DNA of 64,000 nucleotides from Lysobacteraceae bacterium. Lineage in GTDB: Bacteria > Pseudomonadota > Gammaproteobacteria > Xanthomonadales > Xanthomonadaceae. Shown in pieces: positions 47,341 to 57,164 of this stretch. Within the stretch, counting starts at the first letter, position 1. Each line of letters begins with the position of its first letter. Made by a program: the position numbers and the translations under genes. The stretch is taken from assembly GCA_023954075.1 (NCBI GenBank), contig JAMLIV010000012.1:1-64000 (forward strand), in the 5' to 3' direction. The notes beneath the pieces are model-generated. The model was not told the DNA's origin. It was given only the letters and a program-made list of their open reading frames with translations, and did not search any database.

Positions 47341-48255
47341 ATGATCAAACAACGCACCTTGAAGAACGCGATCCGCGCCACCGGCGTGGGTCTGCACTCG
47401 GGCGAAAAGGTCTACATGACCCTGCGCCCGGCGGCCGTCGATACCGGCATTGTGTTCCGCCGCACCGACCTGCCCGAGCCGCGCGAGATCCGCGCCACCG
47501 CCGAAAACGTCGGCGACACCATGCTTTCCTCGACCCTGGTGGAAGACGGCATCCGCGTCGCGACCGTCGAGCACCTGCTCTCGGCGATGGCGGGCCTGGG
47601 CATCGACAACGCCTATGTGGACCTCTCGGCACCGGAAGTGCCGATCATGGATGGCTCGGCCGGCCCGTTCGTCTTCCTGCTGCAGTCGGCGGGGATCGAG
47701 GAGCAGTCCAAGGCCAAGCGCTTCATCCGCATCAAGCGCACCGTCACCGTCAAGGACGGCGACAAATGGGCGCGCTTCGAGCCTTTCGACGGTTTCAAGG
47801 TCGGTTTTTCCATCGACTTCAGGCACCCGGCGTTTCCGGCCAGCCTGTCCAAGGCCGAGATCGACTTTTCCACGACGTCCTTCGTCAAGGAAGTCAGCCG
47901 CGCGCGCACCTTCGGCTTCATGAAGGACATCGAGATGCTGCGCGAGAAGAATCTGGTGCTGGGCGGTTCGATGGACAACGCCATCGTGCTGGATGACTAC
48001 CGCGTCCTCAACGAGGACGGGCTGCGCTACGAGGACGAGTTCGTCAAACACAAGATCCTCGATGCGATCGGCGATCTGTACCTTCTTGGTCACAGCCTCG
48101 TGGGTGCGTTCTACGGCTACAAGTCCGGCCACCAGTTGAACAACCGCTTGCTGCGCACGCTGCTGGCGGATGCGTCCGCGTGGGAAGAAGTCACCTACGA
48201 GGACAACGACACCGCGCCGATTTCCTACGCCAATCCGGCACAGGCGGCGATCTGA
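47341..48255 (+). CDS. lpxC: UDP-3-O-acyl-GlcNAc deacetylase LpxC
   Basis: LpxC is the zinc deacetylase that commits UDP-acyl-GlcNAc to lipid A. Its 304 residues are the family norm. The start [20 protein letters not shown] matches E. coli closely. [20 protein letters not shown] carries the first zinc histidine, and [20 protein letters not shown] with YKSGHQLNN the others and the catalytic Asp. Presence of LpxC at the end of the dcw cluster fits a Gram-negative gammaproteobacterium. Confidence 0.97.
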   Translation: MIKQRTLKNAIRATGVGLHSGEKVYMTLRPAAVDTGIVFRRTDLPEPREIRATAENVGDTMLSSTLVEDGIRVATVEHLLSAMAGLGIDNAYVDLSAPEVPIMDGSAGPFVFLLQSAGIEEQSKAKRFIRIKRTVTVKDGDKWARFEPFDGFKVGFSIDFRHPAFPASLSKAEIDFSTTSFVKEVSRARTFGFMKDIEMLREKNLVLGGSMDNAIVLDDYRVLNEDGLRYEDEFVKHKILDAIGDLYLLGHSLVGAFYGYKSGHQLNNRLLRTLLADASAWEEVTYEDNDTAPISYANPAQAAI

Positions 48256-48324
48256 GGCAATCAATCGAACGTCGCGTTGCGGCGGCGGGACGGGTGTCCT
48301 GCGGTCGTGGCGCGGAAATGGAGA

Positions 48325-48774
48325 TCAGGAATCGGCCATGGAGGCCAGACGCAGCAGCTGGGACCTGAGTGTTTCGTCCCCTGTTGCTGCCGCCGCCGCG
48401 CGCAGGGTTTCGCGCGCGGCAGCTGAAAGGGGTATTGGCGGTGCCGCGTCCGGGGGGACGGGCTGCATCGTTGCCACTTTCACGGCGATGTCGCTGGCGC
48501 GGATGCCGGCTGCGTGAGCTGCGTCCAACAGGGCGTTGGCATGCAAGCGCAGTCGTAATCCCCACACCGGCGCATCGACCAGAAAGACAAGCTTGTCGTT
48601 GCGCAGGTTGCCCAGTCTTGTGTGGGATGCCAGCGGTTCCGGCAAGGACTGACGCAGCTGCCGGTCGAGCGCCTGAAGCTGCATGGCGCGCTCGATCAGG
48701 CGACCTGGGTCGCTGGAAAGCGCCGCCGAAAGGGCGGCGCGGAAGGTGGATCCGGAGGAAGGCTGCATGGGCAT
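48325..48774 (-). CDS. DUF721 (DciA-like) protein
   Basis: A 149-residue protein whose middle (about 40-85) fits the DUF721 fold: LASHTRLGNLRNDKLVFLVD followed by APVWGLRLRLHANALLD. DciA, a DUF721 protein, loads the replicative helicase in bacteria lacking DnaC; short DUF721 proteins next to lpxC and secA are common in Xanthomonadales. Whether this copy is the loader cannot be told. The start may be 48774 or 48768, both without a good ribosome site. Its start codon lies only 19 bp from that of the divergent M23 gene. Confidence 0.72.
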   Translation of the reverse strand: MPMQPSSGSTFRAALSAALSSDPGRLIERAMQLQALDRQLRQSLPEPLASHTRLGNLRNDKLVFLVDAPVWGLRLRLHANALLDAAHAAGIRASDIAVKVATMQPVPPDAAPPIPLSAAARETLRAAAAATGDETLRSQLLRLASMADS

Positions 48775-48793
48775 ACGAGAACAGGTTGGGCCG

Positions 48794-49729
48794 ATGAACG
48801 TCATCATCGTATCGAAATTTTTCAAGACACCACGAAAGCTGTGTCTGCGCGAGCCGCGCATCATCGCCGCGCTGGGTACCGCGATCCTGCTGCTGGTGGG
48901 GCTGAGCGCCGCGGGCGGCTACGGCATGCATGCCCTGGTGACCGATGCGGCAGGCGCGCGCGTGGACGGCCTGCGTGAGGGGATCGAGCAGCAGCGCGTC
49001 GCCTTCGAGCAGGCGCGCAGCGACTCGCAGCGCGAGCTCAACGCCATGTCGGTGAAGCTGGCCGAACTGCAGGCCCACGCCACGCGCCTGAATGCGCTGG
49101 GCGCACGCCTGACCAAGATCGCACGGCTGGACGACGGCGAGTTCAACTTTGACGAACCTCCTGCGGTCGGTGGCCCCGTGGCTCGCCAGGGAGGCGAGAC
49201 CACCGCAGCCCCGTCCGGACTCGAACTGGGCAGCTCGATCGACGCGCTGGTGCGCCAGGTGTCCGTCCAGTCCCAGCAGCTCAGCCTGCTGGAGAGCGTC
49301 CTGGCCGACCGCGAGCTGGATGCCAGCATGCTCCCGACCGGGCTTCCGGTACGCGCCGGCTACGCGTCCTCCGGCTTCGGACGGCGTTCGGATCCCTTCT
49401 CGGGCTTCAACGAGTTCCACAAGGGCGTGGATTTCTCCGGCCCGCGCGGATCGGACGTGCTGACGGTCGCCGACGGCGTGGTGCAGTTCTCCGGGCGCAG
49501 GAACGGCTACGGCAACACGGTCGAGATCGACCACGGCAACGGCTACATGACCCGCTATGCGCACAACAGCGAGAACATCGTGGCGGTGGGTGATCGGGTC
49601 AAGGCCGGGCAGATGATCGCGAAGATGGGCTCCACCGGACGCTCCACCGGCAGCCACGTGCACTTCGAAGTCTGGCTCGATGGCCGCGTGGTCAATCCGG
49701 GCCAGTACCTGCGCAACGCCCGCGGCTGA
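48794..49729 (+). CDS. M23-family metallopeptidase (LytM domain), membrane-anchored
   Basis: A 311-residue envelope protein. A membrane helix at about 24-42 (IIAALGTAILLLVGLSAAGG) leads to a coiled coil (EQQRVAFEQARSDSQRELNA) and a C-terminal LytM domain. The zinc ligands are visible: FHKGVDF (first His and Asp, HxxxD type) and HVHFEVW (HxH). GYGNTVEIDHGNGYMTRYAH is also typical, so the enzyme is probably active on peptidoglycan. The ATG at 48794 is preferred; one at 48767 would add nine residues and overlap the divergent gene. Confidence 0.9.
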   Translation: MNVIIVSKFFKTPRKLCLREPRIIAALGTAILLLVGLSAAGGYGMHALVTDAAGARVDGLREGIEQQRVAFEQARSDSQRELNAMSVKLAELQAHATRLNALGARLTKIARLDDGEFNFDEPPAVGGPVARQGGETTAAPSGLELGSSIDALVRQVSVQSQQLSLLESVLADRELDASMLPTGLPVRAGYASSGFGRRSDPFSGFNEFHKGVDFSGPRGSDVLTVADGVVQFSGRRNGYGNTVEIDHGNGYMTRYAHNSENIVAVGDRVKAGQMIAKMGSTGRSTGSHVHFEVWLDGRVVNPGQYLRNARG

Positions 49730-49801
49730 GGGCGGCGCGCATCATCGCGCGCCCTTGATTCGCACGTCGGCGGTCCCCACGTTAAAATCCCGCTTTCGCC
49801 A

Positions 49802-49823
49802 AGGCCGCCGCGCGCGGCCTTTC
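49802..49823. terminator. Hairpin between the M23 gene and secA
   Basis: AAGGCCG / CGGCCTT with a loop of seven, followed by a single T-run of three. It can work on both strands. A smaller GGCGCGC/GCGCGCC hairpin lies 50 bp upstream at about 49735-49753. Confidence 0.5.
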
Positions 49824-49830
49824 GCGTGTG

Positions 49831-49855
49831 CCGCCGATGGCGGCCTCCCTTTTTC
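49831..49855 (+). promoter_or_regulatory. Terminator-like hairpin in the secA leader
   Basis: GCCGCC-GAT-GGCGGC is followed by CTCCC and five Ts, ending 11 bp before the secA ATG. It has the form of an intrinsic terminator placed inside the leader, so attenuation or masking of the ribosome site is conceivable. Confidence 0.45.
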
Positions 49856-49866
49856 CGGAAATCCCC

Positions 49867-52596
<2,730 letters not shown>

Positions 52597-52606
52597 CGGG
52601 CTGGAC

Positions 52607-52725
52607 GGGAATCGGGAATCGCAAGAGCGCGGATCGCCTGCCGGATCCCGGCGCATGGTGCGGAATTCGAGATCGCAACGATCACCGGTGAACCAATCCC
52701 CATTCTCCACTCCCGATTCCCGCCC
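52607..52725. repeat. GGGAATC-type repeat pair between secA and the Nudix gene
   Basis: The left arm GGGAATCGGGAATC (52607-52620) starts 11 bp after the secA stop. The right arm (52695-52725) reads AATCCCCATTCTCCACTCCC and then GATTCCCGCCCG. The arms are inverted relative to each other but degenerate. The right arm is translated as the N-terminus of the Nudix protein. Confidence 0.7.
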
Positions 52726-53665
52726 GCCCATCCACGTGGTGGCGGGCGTGCTGAGCGATGCGCGCGGGCGGATATTGCTGGCGCGGCGCGAAGGCGAGCG
52801 CGAGCTGGCGGGGCTGTGGGAGTTCCCCGGCGGCAAGGTGGAAAAGGGCGAGATCGCCCGCGAAGCGCTGGCACGCGAGCTTGCGGAAGAAATCGGCGTT
52901 GAGGTGGAACCCGCGGCGATGCGCCCGCTGATCGCCGTGCCGCACCGCATGGCCAGCGGCAAACGCATCGTGCTCGATGTCCATCACATCGCCCGCTTCA
53001 AGGGACGGGCACGCGGCCTCGAGTCGCAGGCGTTGGCCTGGGTCCAGCCCGAACGCCTGGCCGACTATTCCATGCCCGGTGCCGATCGCCCCGTCGTGGC
53101 CGCATTGCGCGAGCCTGAATTTTGCGTCGTGACCTCGTCGCGCAACGCGGCCGGCGAGGCACTGTTCACGCAGCTCGAACAGGCGCTGGCCGGCGATGCG
53201 CGTCGTGTGATCGTGCGCGGCCCGGTGCGGGAGCTGGAATCGGTGGCCGACGCCCTGGCGTCGCTCGCGGTGCGGCTCGGGGCATCGATCCTGTTCGAGA
53301 GCGACGCGCTCGGGCTGGATGCCGCGATGGTGCTGGCCCGTCGGCCGGGCCTGGGCGTACACCTCGCGGCGGGCGATCTCGATCGCGTTGCAGCCAGCCC
53401 GGCGGCCGATGGCCTGCTGCTGTCCGCCACCGGCGACAGCGCTCTCGCGCTCGCGCGTGCGCAGGAGGCCGGCGTGGGCTTCGCGCTGGTGGAACTTTCC
53501 ACTCCGCGTGATGCGCGCCACGAAGCCGGCTCCCGCCTTGCCCGCTTTGCCGCGCTGCGCGAGTCCGTGACGATCCCGCTTTACCTGGCGGCAGGCCAGG
53601 CGGATGACCTGCAGGCCGCCCGCGCCCACGGTGCCCAGGGGCTGGTCGTGCCGCTGCCAGGCTGA
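52688..53665 (+). CDS. Nudix hydrolase (MutT-like) fused to a ThiE-like domain
   Basis: A 325-residue two-domain protein. Residues about 18-145 form the Nudix domain with the full box GGKVEKGEIAREALARELAE-EIG; MutT relatives remove 8-oxo-dGTP. Residues about 150-325 resemble thiamine-phosphate synthase (FCVVTSSRNAAGEALFTQLE to ARAHGAQGLVVPL) but lack clear catalytic residues. Such fusions are widespread in gammaproteobacteria. The GTG at 52688 is the first in-frame start, inside a repeat arm, giving MNQSPFSTPDSRPP. A GTG near 52736 (VVAGVLSDARG) would remove the repeat-derived residues and may be the real start. Confidence 0.82.
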   Translation: MNQSPFSTPDSRPPIHVVAGVLSDARGRILLARREGERELAGLWEFPGGKVEKGEIAREALARELAEEIGVEVEPAAMRPLIAVPHRMASGKRIVLDVHHIARFKGRARGLESQALAWVQPERLADYSMPGADRPVVAALREPEFCVVTSSRNAAGEALFTQLEQALAGDARRVIVRGPVRELESVADALASLAVRLGASILFESDALGLDAAMVLARRPGLGVHLAAGDLDRVAASPAADGLLLSATGDSALALARAQEAGVGFALVELSTPRDARHEAGSRLARFAALRESVTIPLYLAAGQADDLQAARAHGAQGLVVPLPG

Positions 53666-53746
53666 CGTGCCCGCGGGACGTCCGCAGCGGCGGTGCCGCA
53701 CCCGTGTTTTCCGCGCCGCTGAGCCCCGGACCCCGAAGGCCGGTCT

Positions 53747-54094
53747 TCAGATCAGTTCCCGCACCACCTCGGCCGGCCGGCAGACGCGGGTACCGCGCGG
53801 GCCGGAAACAATCGGGCGGTTGAACAGGATCGGATGGGCCGCGATGGCGGCGAAGATGCGCGCATCGCTCGCGTCGGGGGCGTCCAGGCCCAGTTCCGCG
53901 CACAGCGCTTCCTTGCTGCGAAGCAGCGCGCGCGCCGGCTCGCCCAGGGCTTCGCCCAGCGCGCGCAGCTGTGCCACGTCCAGCGGGGTCTGCAGGTAGA
54001 GCACGATTTCCGGCTCGATGCCGGCCTCGCGCAGGATGGCCAGCGCGTTGCGCGAGGTGCCGCAGGCCGGGTTGTGGTAGATCACGTATCGCAT
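53747..54094 (-). CDS. arsC: Arsenate reductase, glutaredoxin type (ArsC family)
   Basis: A 115-residue ArsC/Spx-fold protein. The catalytic cysteine is Cys11 in YHNPACGTSRNAL, and LLRSKEALCAELGL and HPILFNRPIVSGPRGTRVCR (RP motif for oxyanion binding) follow. It should reduce arsenate with glutathione and glutaredoxin. No arsR or arsB is nearby. It lies 42 bp downstream of the last mrp gene on the same strand, so read-through expression is possible. Confidence 0.9.
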   Translation of the reverse strand: MRYVIYHNPACGTSRNALAILREAGIEPEIVLYLQTPLDVAQLRALGEALGEPARALLRSKEALCAELGLDAPDASDARIFAAIAAHPILFNRPIVSGPRGTRVCRPAEVVRELI

Positions 54095-54136
54095 GGTCGG
54101 TACTCGTTGCGGGGTCGTTGCAGCGGCAGACGCGGA

Positions 54137-54520
54137 TCAGCGCGGCGGGTTCCCGCCGGCTCCCGCGGTGTCGGCATCGCTTGCGTCCGGATTCGGGGTT
54201 TCATCGGTCGGACACTGCGGCCGGTGGCGAAGCTGCAGCGACAGCGAGGCCTTGGACATCATGTGCGCGCTGATCGGCGAGGTGACGACGAGGAACACCG
54301 TGATCAGCAGCTCATGGGGATGCAGGCCGTTGCCGATGAGCGCGTGGTAGATGACCGACACCACCAGCACCGAGCCCACGCCCATCGTGGTCGCTTTGGT
54401 GGGCGCGTGCAGCCGCTTGAAGAACTGGTTGAACCGGACCAGCCCGATCGAGCCGACCAGGGTGAAGAAGCTCGACACCAGCAGCAGCACCGACAGCAGG
54501 AGCTCGACCAGCGGATTCAT
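54137..54520 (-). CDS. mrpG: Mrp Na+/H+ antiporter subunit G
   Basis: A 127-residue membrane protein with three helices. LLLSVLLLVSSFFTLVGSIG and LVRFNQFFKRLHAPTKATTM form the conserved MnhG/PhaG core, with the typical RLHAPTKATTMG motif. The last 25 residues are Pro/Asp/Thr-rich. It overlaps mrpF by four bases and is the terminal gene of the operon. Confidence 0.93.
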   Translation of the reverse strand: MNPLVELLLSVLLLVSSFFTLVGSIGLVRFNQFFKRLHAPTKATTMGVGSVLVVSVIYHALIGNGLHPHELLITVFLVVTSPISAHMMSKASLSLQLRHRPQCPTDETPNPDASDADTAGAGGNPPR

Positions 54521-54786
54521 TCGATGATGTCCCGGCGCAGCACGAACTTGGTCAGCACCACGGTGCCGGTGAAGCCAAGCATGGCGATGACCAGTGCGGC
54601 CTCGAAGTGCACCTGGGTGCGTGTGTACATGCCGTGGAGCACCAGCAGCATGATCGCATTGATGTTGAGCGTGTCGAGCGCGAGGATGCGGTCAGGCACG
54701 GTCGGGCCGCGCAGCAGGCGCCACATCACCAGCAGCATGGACGCGCCAATGACGTTGAGCGAGATGAGGATGGCGATCTGGATCAC
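54517..54786 (-). CDS. mrpF: Mrp Na+/H+ antiporter subunit F
   Basis: An 89-residue subunit with three membrane helices. RLLRGPTVPDRILALDTLNI is the MnhF/PhaF signature. The GTG at 54786 overlaps the mrpE stop (GTGA) and gives the family length; longer in-frame starts would run back into mrpE. Confidence 0.9.
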   Translation of the reverse strand: MIQIAILISLNVIGASMLLVMWRLLRGPTVPDRILALDTLNINAIMLLVLHGMYTRTQVHFEAALVIAMLGFTGTVVLTKFVLRRDIIE

Positions 54787-55280
54787 GGAAATATCTCCCT
54801 GAGCGGGGCTTCGTAGCGTGCCTTGATCTCGGCAATTTCGGTTTCCGGATCGCGCATGTCCAGCACGTGGACGAGCAGGTAGCGGCGGTCGTCGCTCAGT
54901 TCGGCCGACACCGTGCCCGGCGTGAGGGTGATGAGGCTGGCCAGCGCGGTGATGCCGTGGATATTGGTCAAATCGAGCGGAATCCACACCCAGCCGGGGC
55001 GCAGCGTGCCGCGCGGCCGGAGCACGAGGCGCGCGACGTTGATGTTGGAGCGCAAGATGTCGTGCAGCATCACGGCGGCCAGGCGAGGCAACGGGCGCAG
55101 CGAGCCGATGTGGGCGGACTCGCGCTCCAGCCGCTGCACGACGTGCGGAATCGTCAGGGCCAGCAGCAGCGCCAGCGCGATATGCCCGGCGGCGAGTTGC
55201 CCGGACATCAGCAGGCCGGTGGCGAAAACCGCCAGGCTGAGCGGAACGGCTGGCACGAGGCGTTTCAGCAGGCGCTTCAC
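54783..55280 (-). CDS. mrpE: Mrp Na+/H+ antiporter subunit E
   Basis: A 165-residue subunit. Two N-terminal membrane helices (VPLSLAVFATGLLMSGQLAA, HIALALLLALTIPHV) are followed by a cytoplasmic domain with ITLTPGTVSAELSDDRRYLL-VHVLD, the family hallmark. E subunits are needed for complex assembly. It ends in an overlap with mrpF and begins one base after the mrpD stop. Confidence 0.92.
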   Translation of the reverse strand: MKRLLKRLVPAVPLSLAVFATGLLMSGQLAAGHIALALLLALTIPHVVQRLERESAHIGSLRPLPRLAAVMLHDILRSNINVARLVLRPRGTLRPGWVWIPLDLTNIHGITALASLITLTPGTVSAELSDDRRYLLVHVLDMRDPETEIAEIKARYEAPLREIFP

Positions 55281-55281
55281 G

Positions 55282-56814
55282 TCAAGGCTCCCGAAGGCGA
55301 GGCAGCGTGGTGCGCATCGCCTCGATATAGTCTCGCGGAGACACCAGCTGCTCGCCGGCGGCGCGGGTGTAGTCGAGCAGGGGGCCGGCGGCGACCGTCA
55401 TGATCACGCCGTAGCCCAGCAGCAGCACGATGGCCACCACTTCGCGCCGTGGCGCGCGGGTCGGCCTGGCCCGGGAAGGTGCGGCAGGTGCGGGCTCCGA
55501 GGGTACCAGCCAGAACAGCCGGCTGCCGGCGCGGGTCATCGCCACCAGCATGAAAAAACTGGTCGCCAGTACCGTACTCCATACCCAGGCGGTGTGGGGC
55601 GCGGGCGTGGCCATGAGCACGGTGAACTTGCCGATGAAGCCCGACAGTGGCGGCAGTCCGATCAGGGCGATGGCCGCCACGAAATACAGCCCGCCAGAAA
55701 GCCATGCGTCGCGGATCGGGAGCACGACGTTGGTGCGGTCGGTGATGCGGTGCCGGCGCACCAGGGCCACGATCAGGAACAGCGCCGCGGCGGCAAAGGT
55801 GCTGTGCGCAAGATAGTAGAGGCCCGCGCCGATGGCCTGCGCGGTAGCGAGGGAGAAGGCGATGAACAGGGTACCGGAAGACGCCAGCACCACGTAGCCG
55901 GCGAGGATGCGCAGGCGCACCGCGGCGAGGGTTCCCAGACCCGCCATCAGCAGGGTGGCGATGCCGGCCGGCAGCAGCCAGTCCCAGGCGAAGCCGGCCA
56001 GATCCCCCGCTTCGGCCCCGAACAGCAGCGAGAACACGCGCAGCACCGCGTAGGCACCGACCTTGGTCATGATCACCAGCAGCGCGGCGACCGCCGGCTG
56101 GGCGCGGCCGTAGGTGGCCGGCAGCCAGAGGTAGAGCGGCAGCACCGCGCCCTTGGCGCAGAACACCACCAGCAGCAGCCCGGCCGCCGCCTGCAGCAGG
56201 AAGCGGTCCTGCGGTGCCACGGTGGCCACGCCCGCCGCCAGTTCGGCCATGTTGAGCGTGCCCAGGAGTCCGTACATCATGCCGAGTCCGATCAGGAACA
56301 GGGTCGAGGCGGCGACGTTGAAAACGACGTAGTGGAAGCCGGTGCGGATGCGCCCGCCGCGTGCGCCGCTGAGCAGAAGGCCATAGGAGGCCGCCAGCAG
56401 GATCTCGAAGAACACGAACAGGTTGAACAGGTCGCCGGTCAGGAAGGCACCGTTGAGGCCCATCAGCTGGAGCTGGAACAGGGCGTGGAAGTGCGGCGCG
56501 CGCCGGTCCCAGCCGCTGCTGGCATGCAGCAGGCAGGCCGCACCAAGCAGCGAGGTGACGAGCACCATCCAGGCCGACAGCCGATCGACCATCAGCGCTA
56601 TGCCCAGCCGCGCCGGCCAGTCGCCGAGCAGATAGACGGTGATGTCCCCGGTATCGGCCTGGCGCACCAGCGCGATCGACAGAAGCAGCAGGCCGCCCGC
56701 GCCCAGCCAGGCCAGGGCGCGCTGCAACGCGATGCCGCGCCGCTCGACAAGGAGCATCAGTGCCGCCATGACCAGCGGCCACACGATCGGCAGTACCGGC
56801 AGGTGCGCGCTCAC
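55282..56814 (-). CDS. mrpD: Mrp Na+/H+ antiporter subunit D
   Basis: A 510-residue, roughly 14-helix subunit homologous to complex I subunits NuoM/N. Conserved parts are LLHASSGWDRRAPHFHALFQ, FFEILLAASYGLLLSG with the key glutamate of TM5, LLLVVFCAKGAVLPLYLWLP with the conserved lysine, and LIGLPPLSGFIGKFTVL. It forms one of the proton-conducting modules with MrpA. It overlaps mrpC by four bases. Confidence 0.94.
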   Translation of the reverse strand: MSAHLPVLPIVWPLVMAALMLLVERRGIALQRALAWLGAGGLLLLSIALVRQADTGDITVYLLGDWPARLGIALMVDRLSAWMVLVTSLLGAACLLHASSGWDRRAPHFHALFQLQLMGLNGAFLTGDLFNLFVFFEILLAASYGLLLSGARGGRIRTGFHYVVFNVAASTLFLIGLGMMYGLLGTLNMAELAAGVATVAPQDRFLLQAAAGLLLVVFCAKGAVLPLYLWLPATYGRAQPAVAALLVIMTKVGAYAVLRVFSLLFGAEAGDLAGFAWDWLLPAGIATLLMAGLGTLAAVRLRILAGYVVLASSGTLFIAFSLATAQAIGAGLYYLAHSTFAAAALFLIVALVRRHRITDRTNVVLPIRDAWLSGGLYFVAAIALIGLPPLSGFIGKFTVLMATPAPHTAWVWSTVLATSFFMLVAMTRAGSRLFWLVPSEPAPAAPSRARPTRAPRREVVAIVLLLGYGVIMTVAAGPLLDYTRAAGEQLVSPRDYIEAMRTTLPRLREP

Positions 56815-57164
56815 CGGTCGCGCTCCGCCGGCTCGGCACCGTCGACGTGGTCCACGCCGTTGTCGTGGCGCCCGCGTATCGCAAGCACCAGGATGATCGC
56901 GGTCATGGCAAACGAGATCACGATGGCGGTGAGCACCAGCGCCTGCGGCAGCGGATCGACGTGGTTTTCAAGCGTCGCCGCGACGCCCTCGCGCAGCACC
57001 GGGGGCAGGCCGGGACGCAGCCGTCCGGCCGAGAAGATCAGCAGGTTGGTGGCGTAGGAAAGCAGGGTCAGGCCGAGGATCAGGTCGAAGCTGCGCGAGC
57101 GCAACAGCAGATAGACGCCGGCGGCGGTCAGGATGCCGATGGCGCTGGCGATCGCGATTTCCAT
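56811..57164 (-). CDS. mrpC: Mrp Na+/H+ antiporter subunit C
   Basis: A 117-residue, three-helix subunit related to NuoK. ASAIGILTAAGVYLLLRSRS, LILGLTLLSYATNLLIFSAG and PLPQALVLTAIVISFAMTAI are the three helices, the last with the PLPQALVLTAIVI signature. Its tail is charged. It shares one base with the mrpAB stop. Confidence 0.94.
   Translation of the reverse strand: MEIAIASAIGILTAAGVYLLLRSRSFDLILGLTLLSYATNLLIFSAGRLRPGLPPVLREGVAATLENHVDPLPQALVLTAIVISFAMTAIILVLAIRGRHDNGVDHVDGAEPAERDR

Noticed and set aside
55277-56884. A 535-codon frame overlapping mrpD
   Set aside because: It lacks hydrophobic segments and is rich in Arg/Gly/Pro. The neighbouring frame gives a canonical MrpD with membrane helices.
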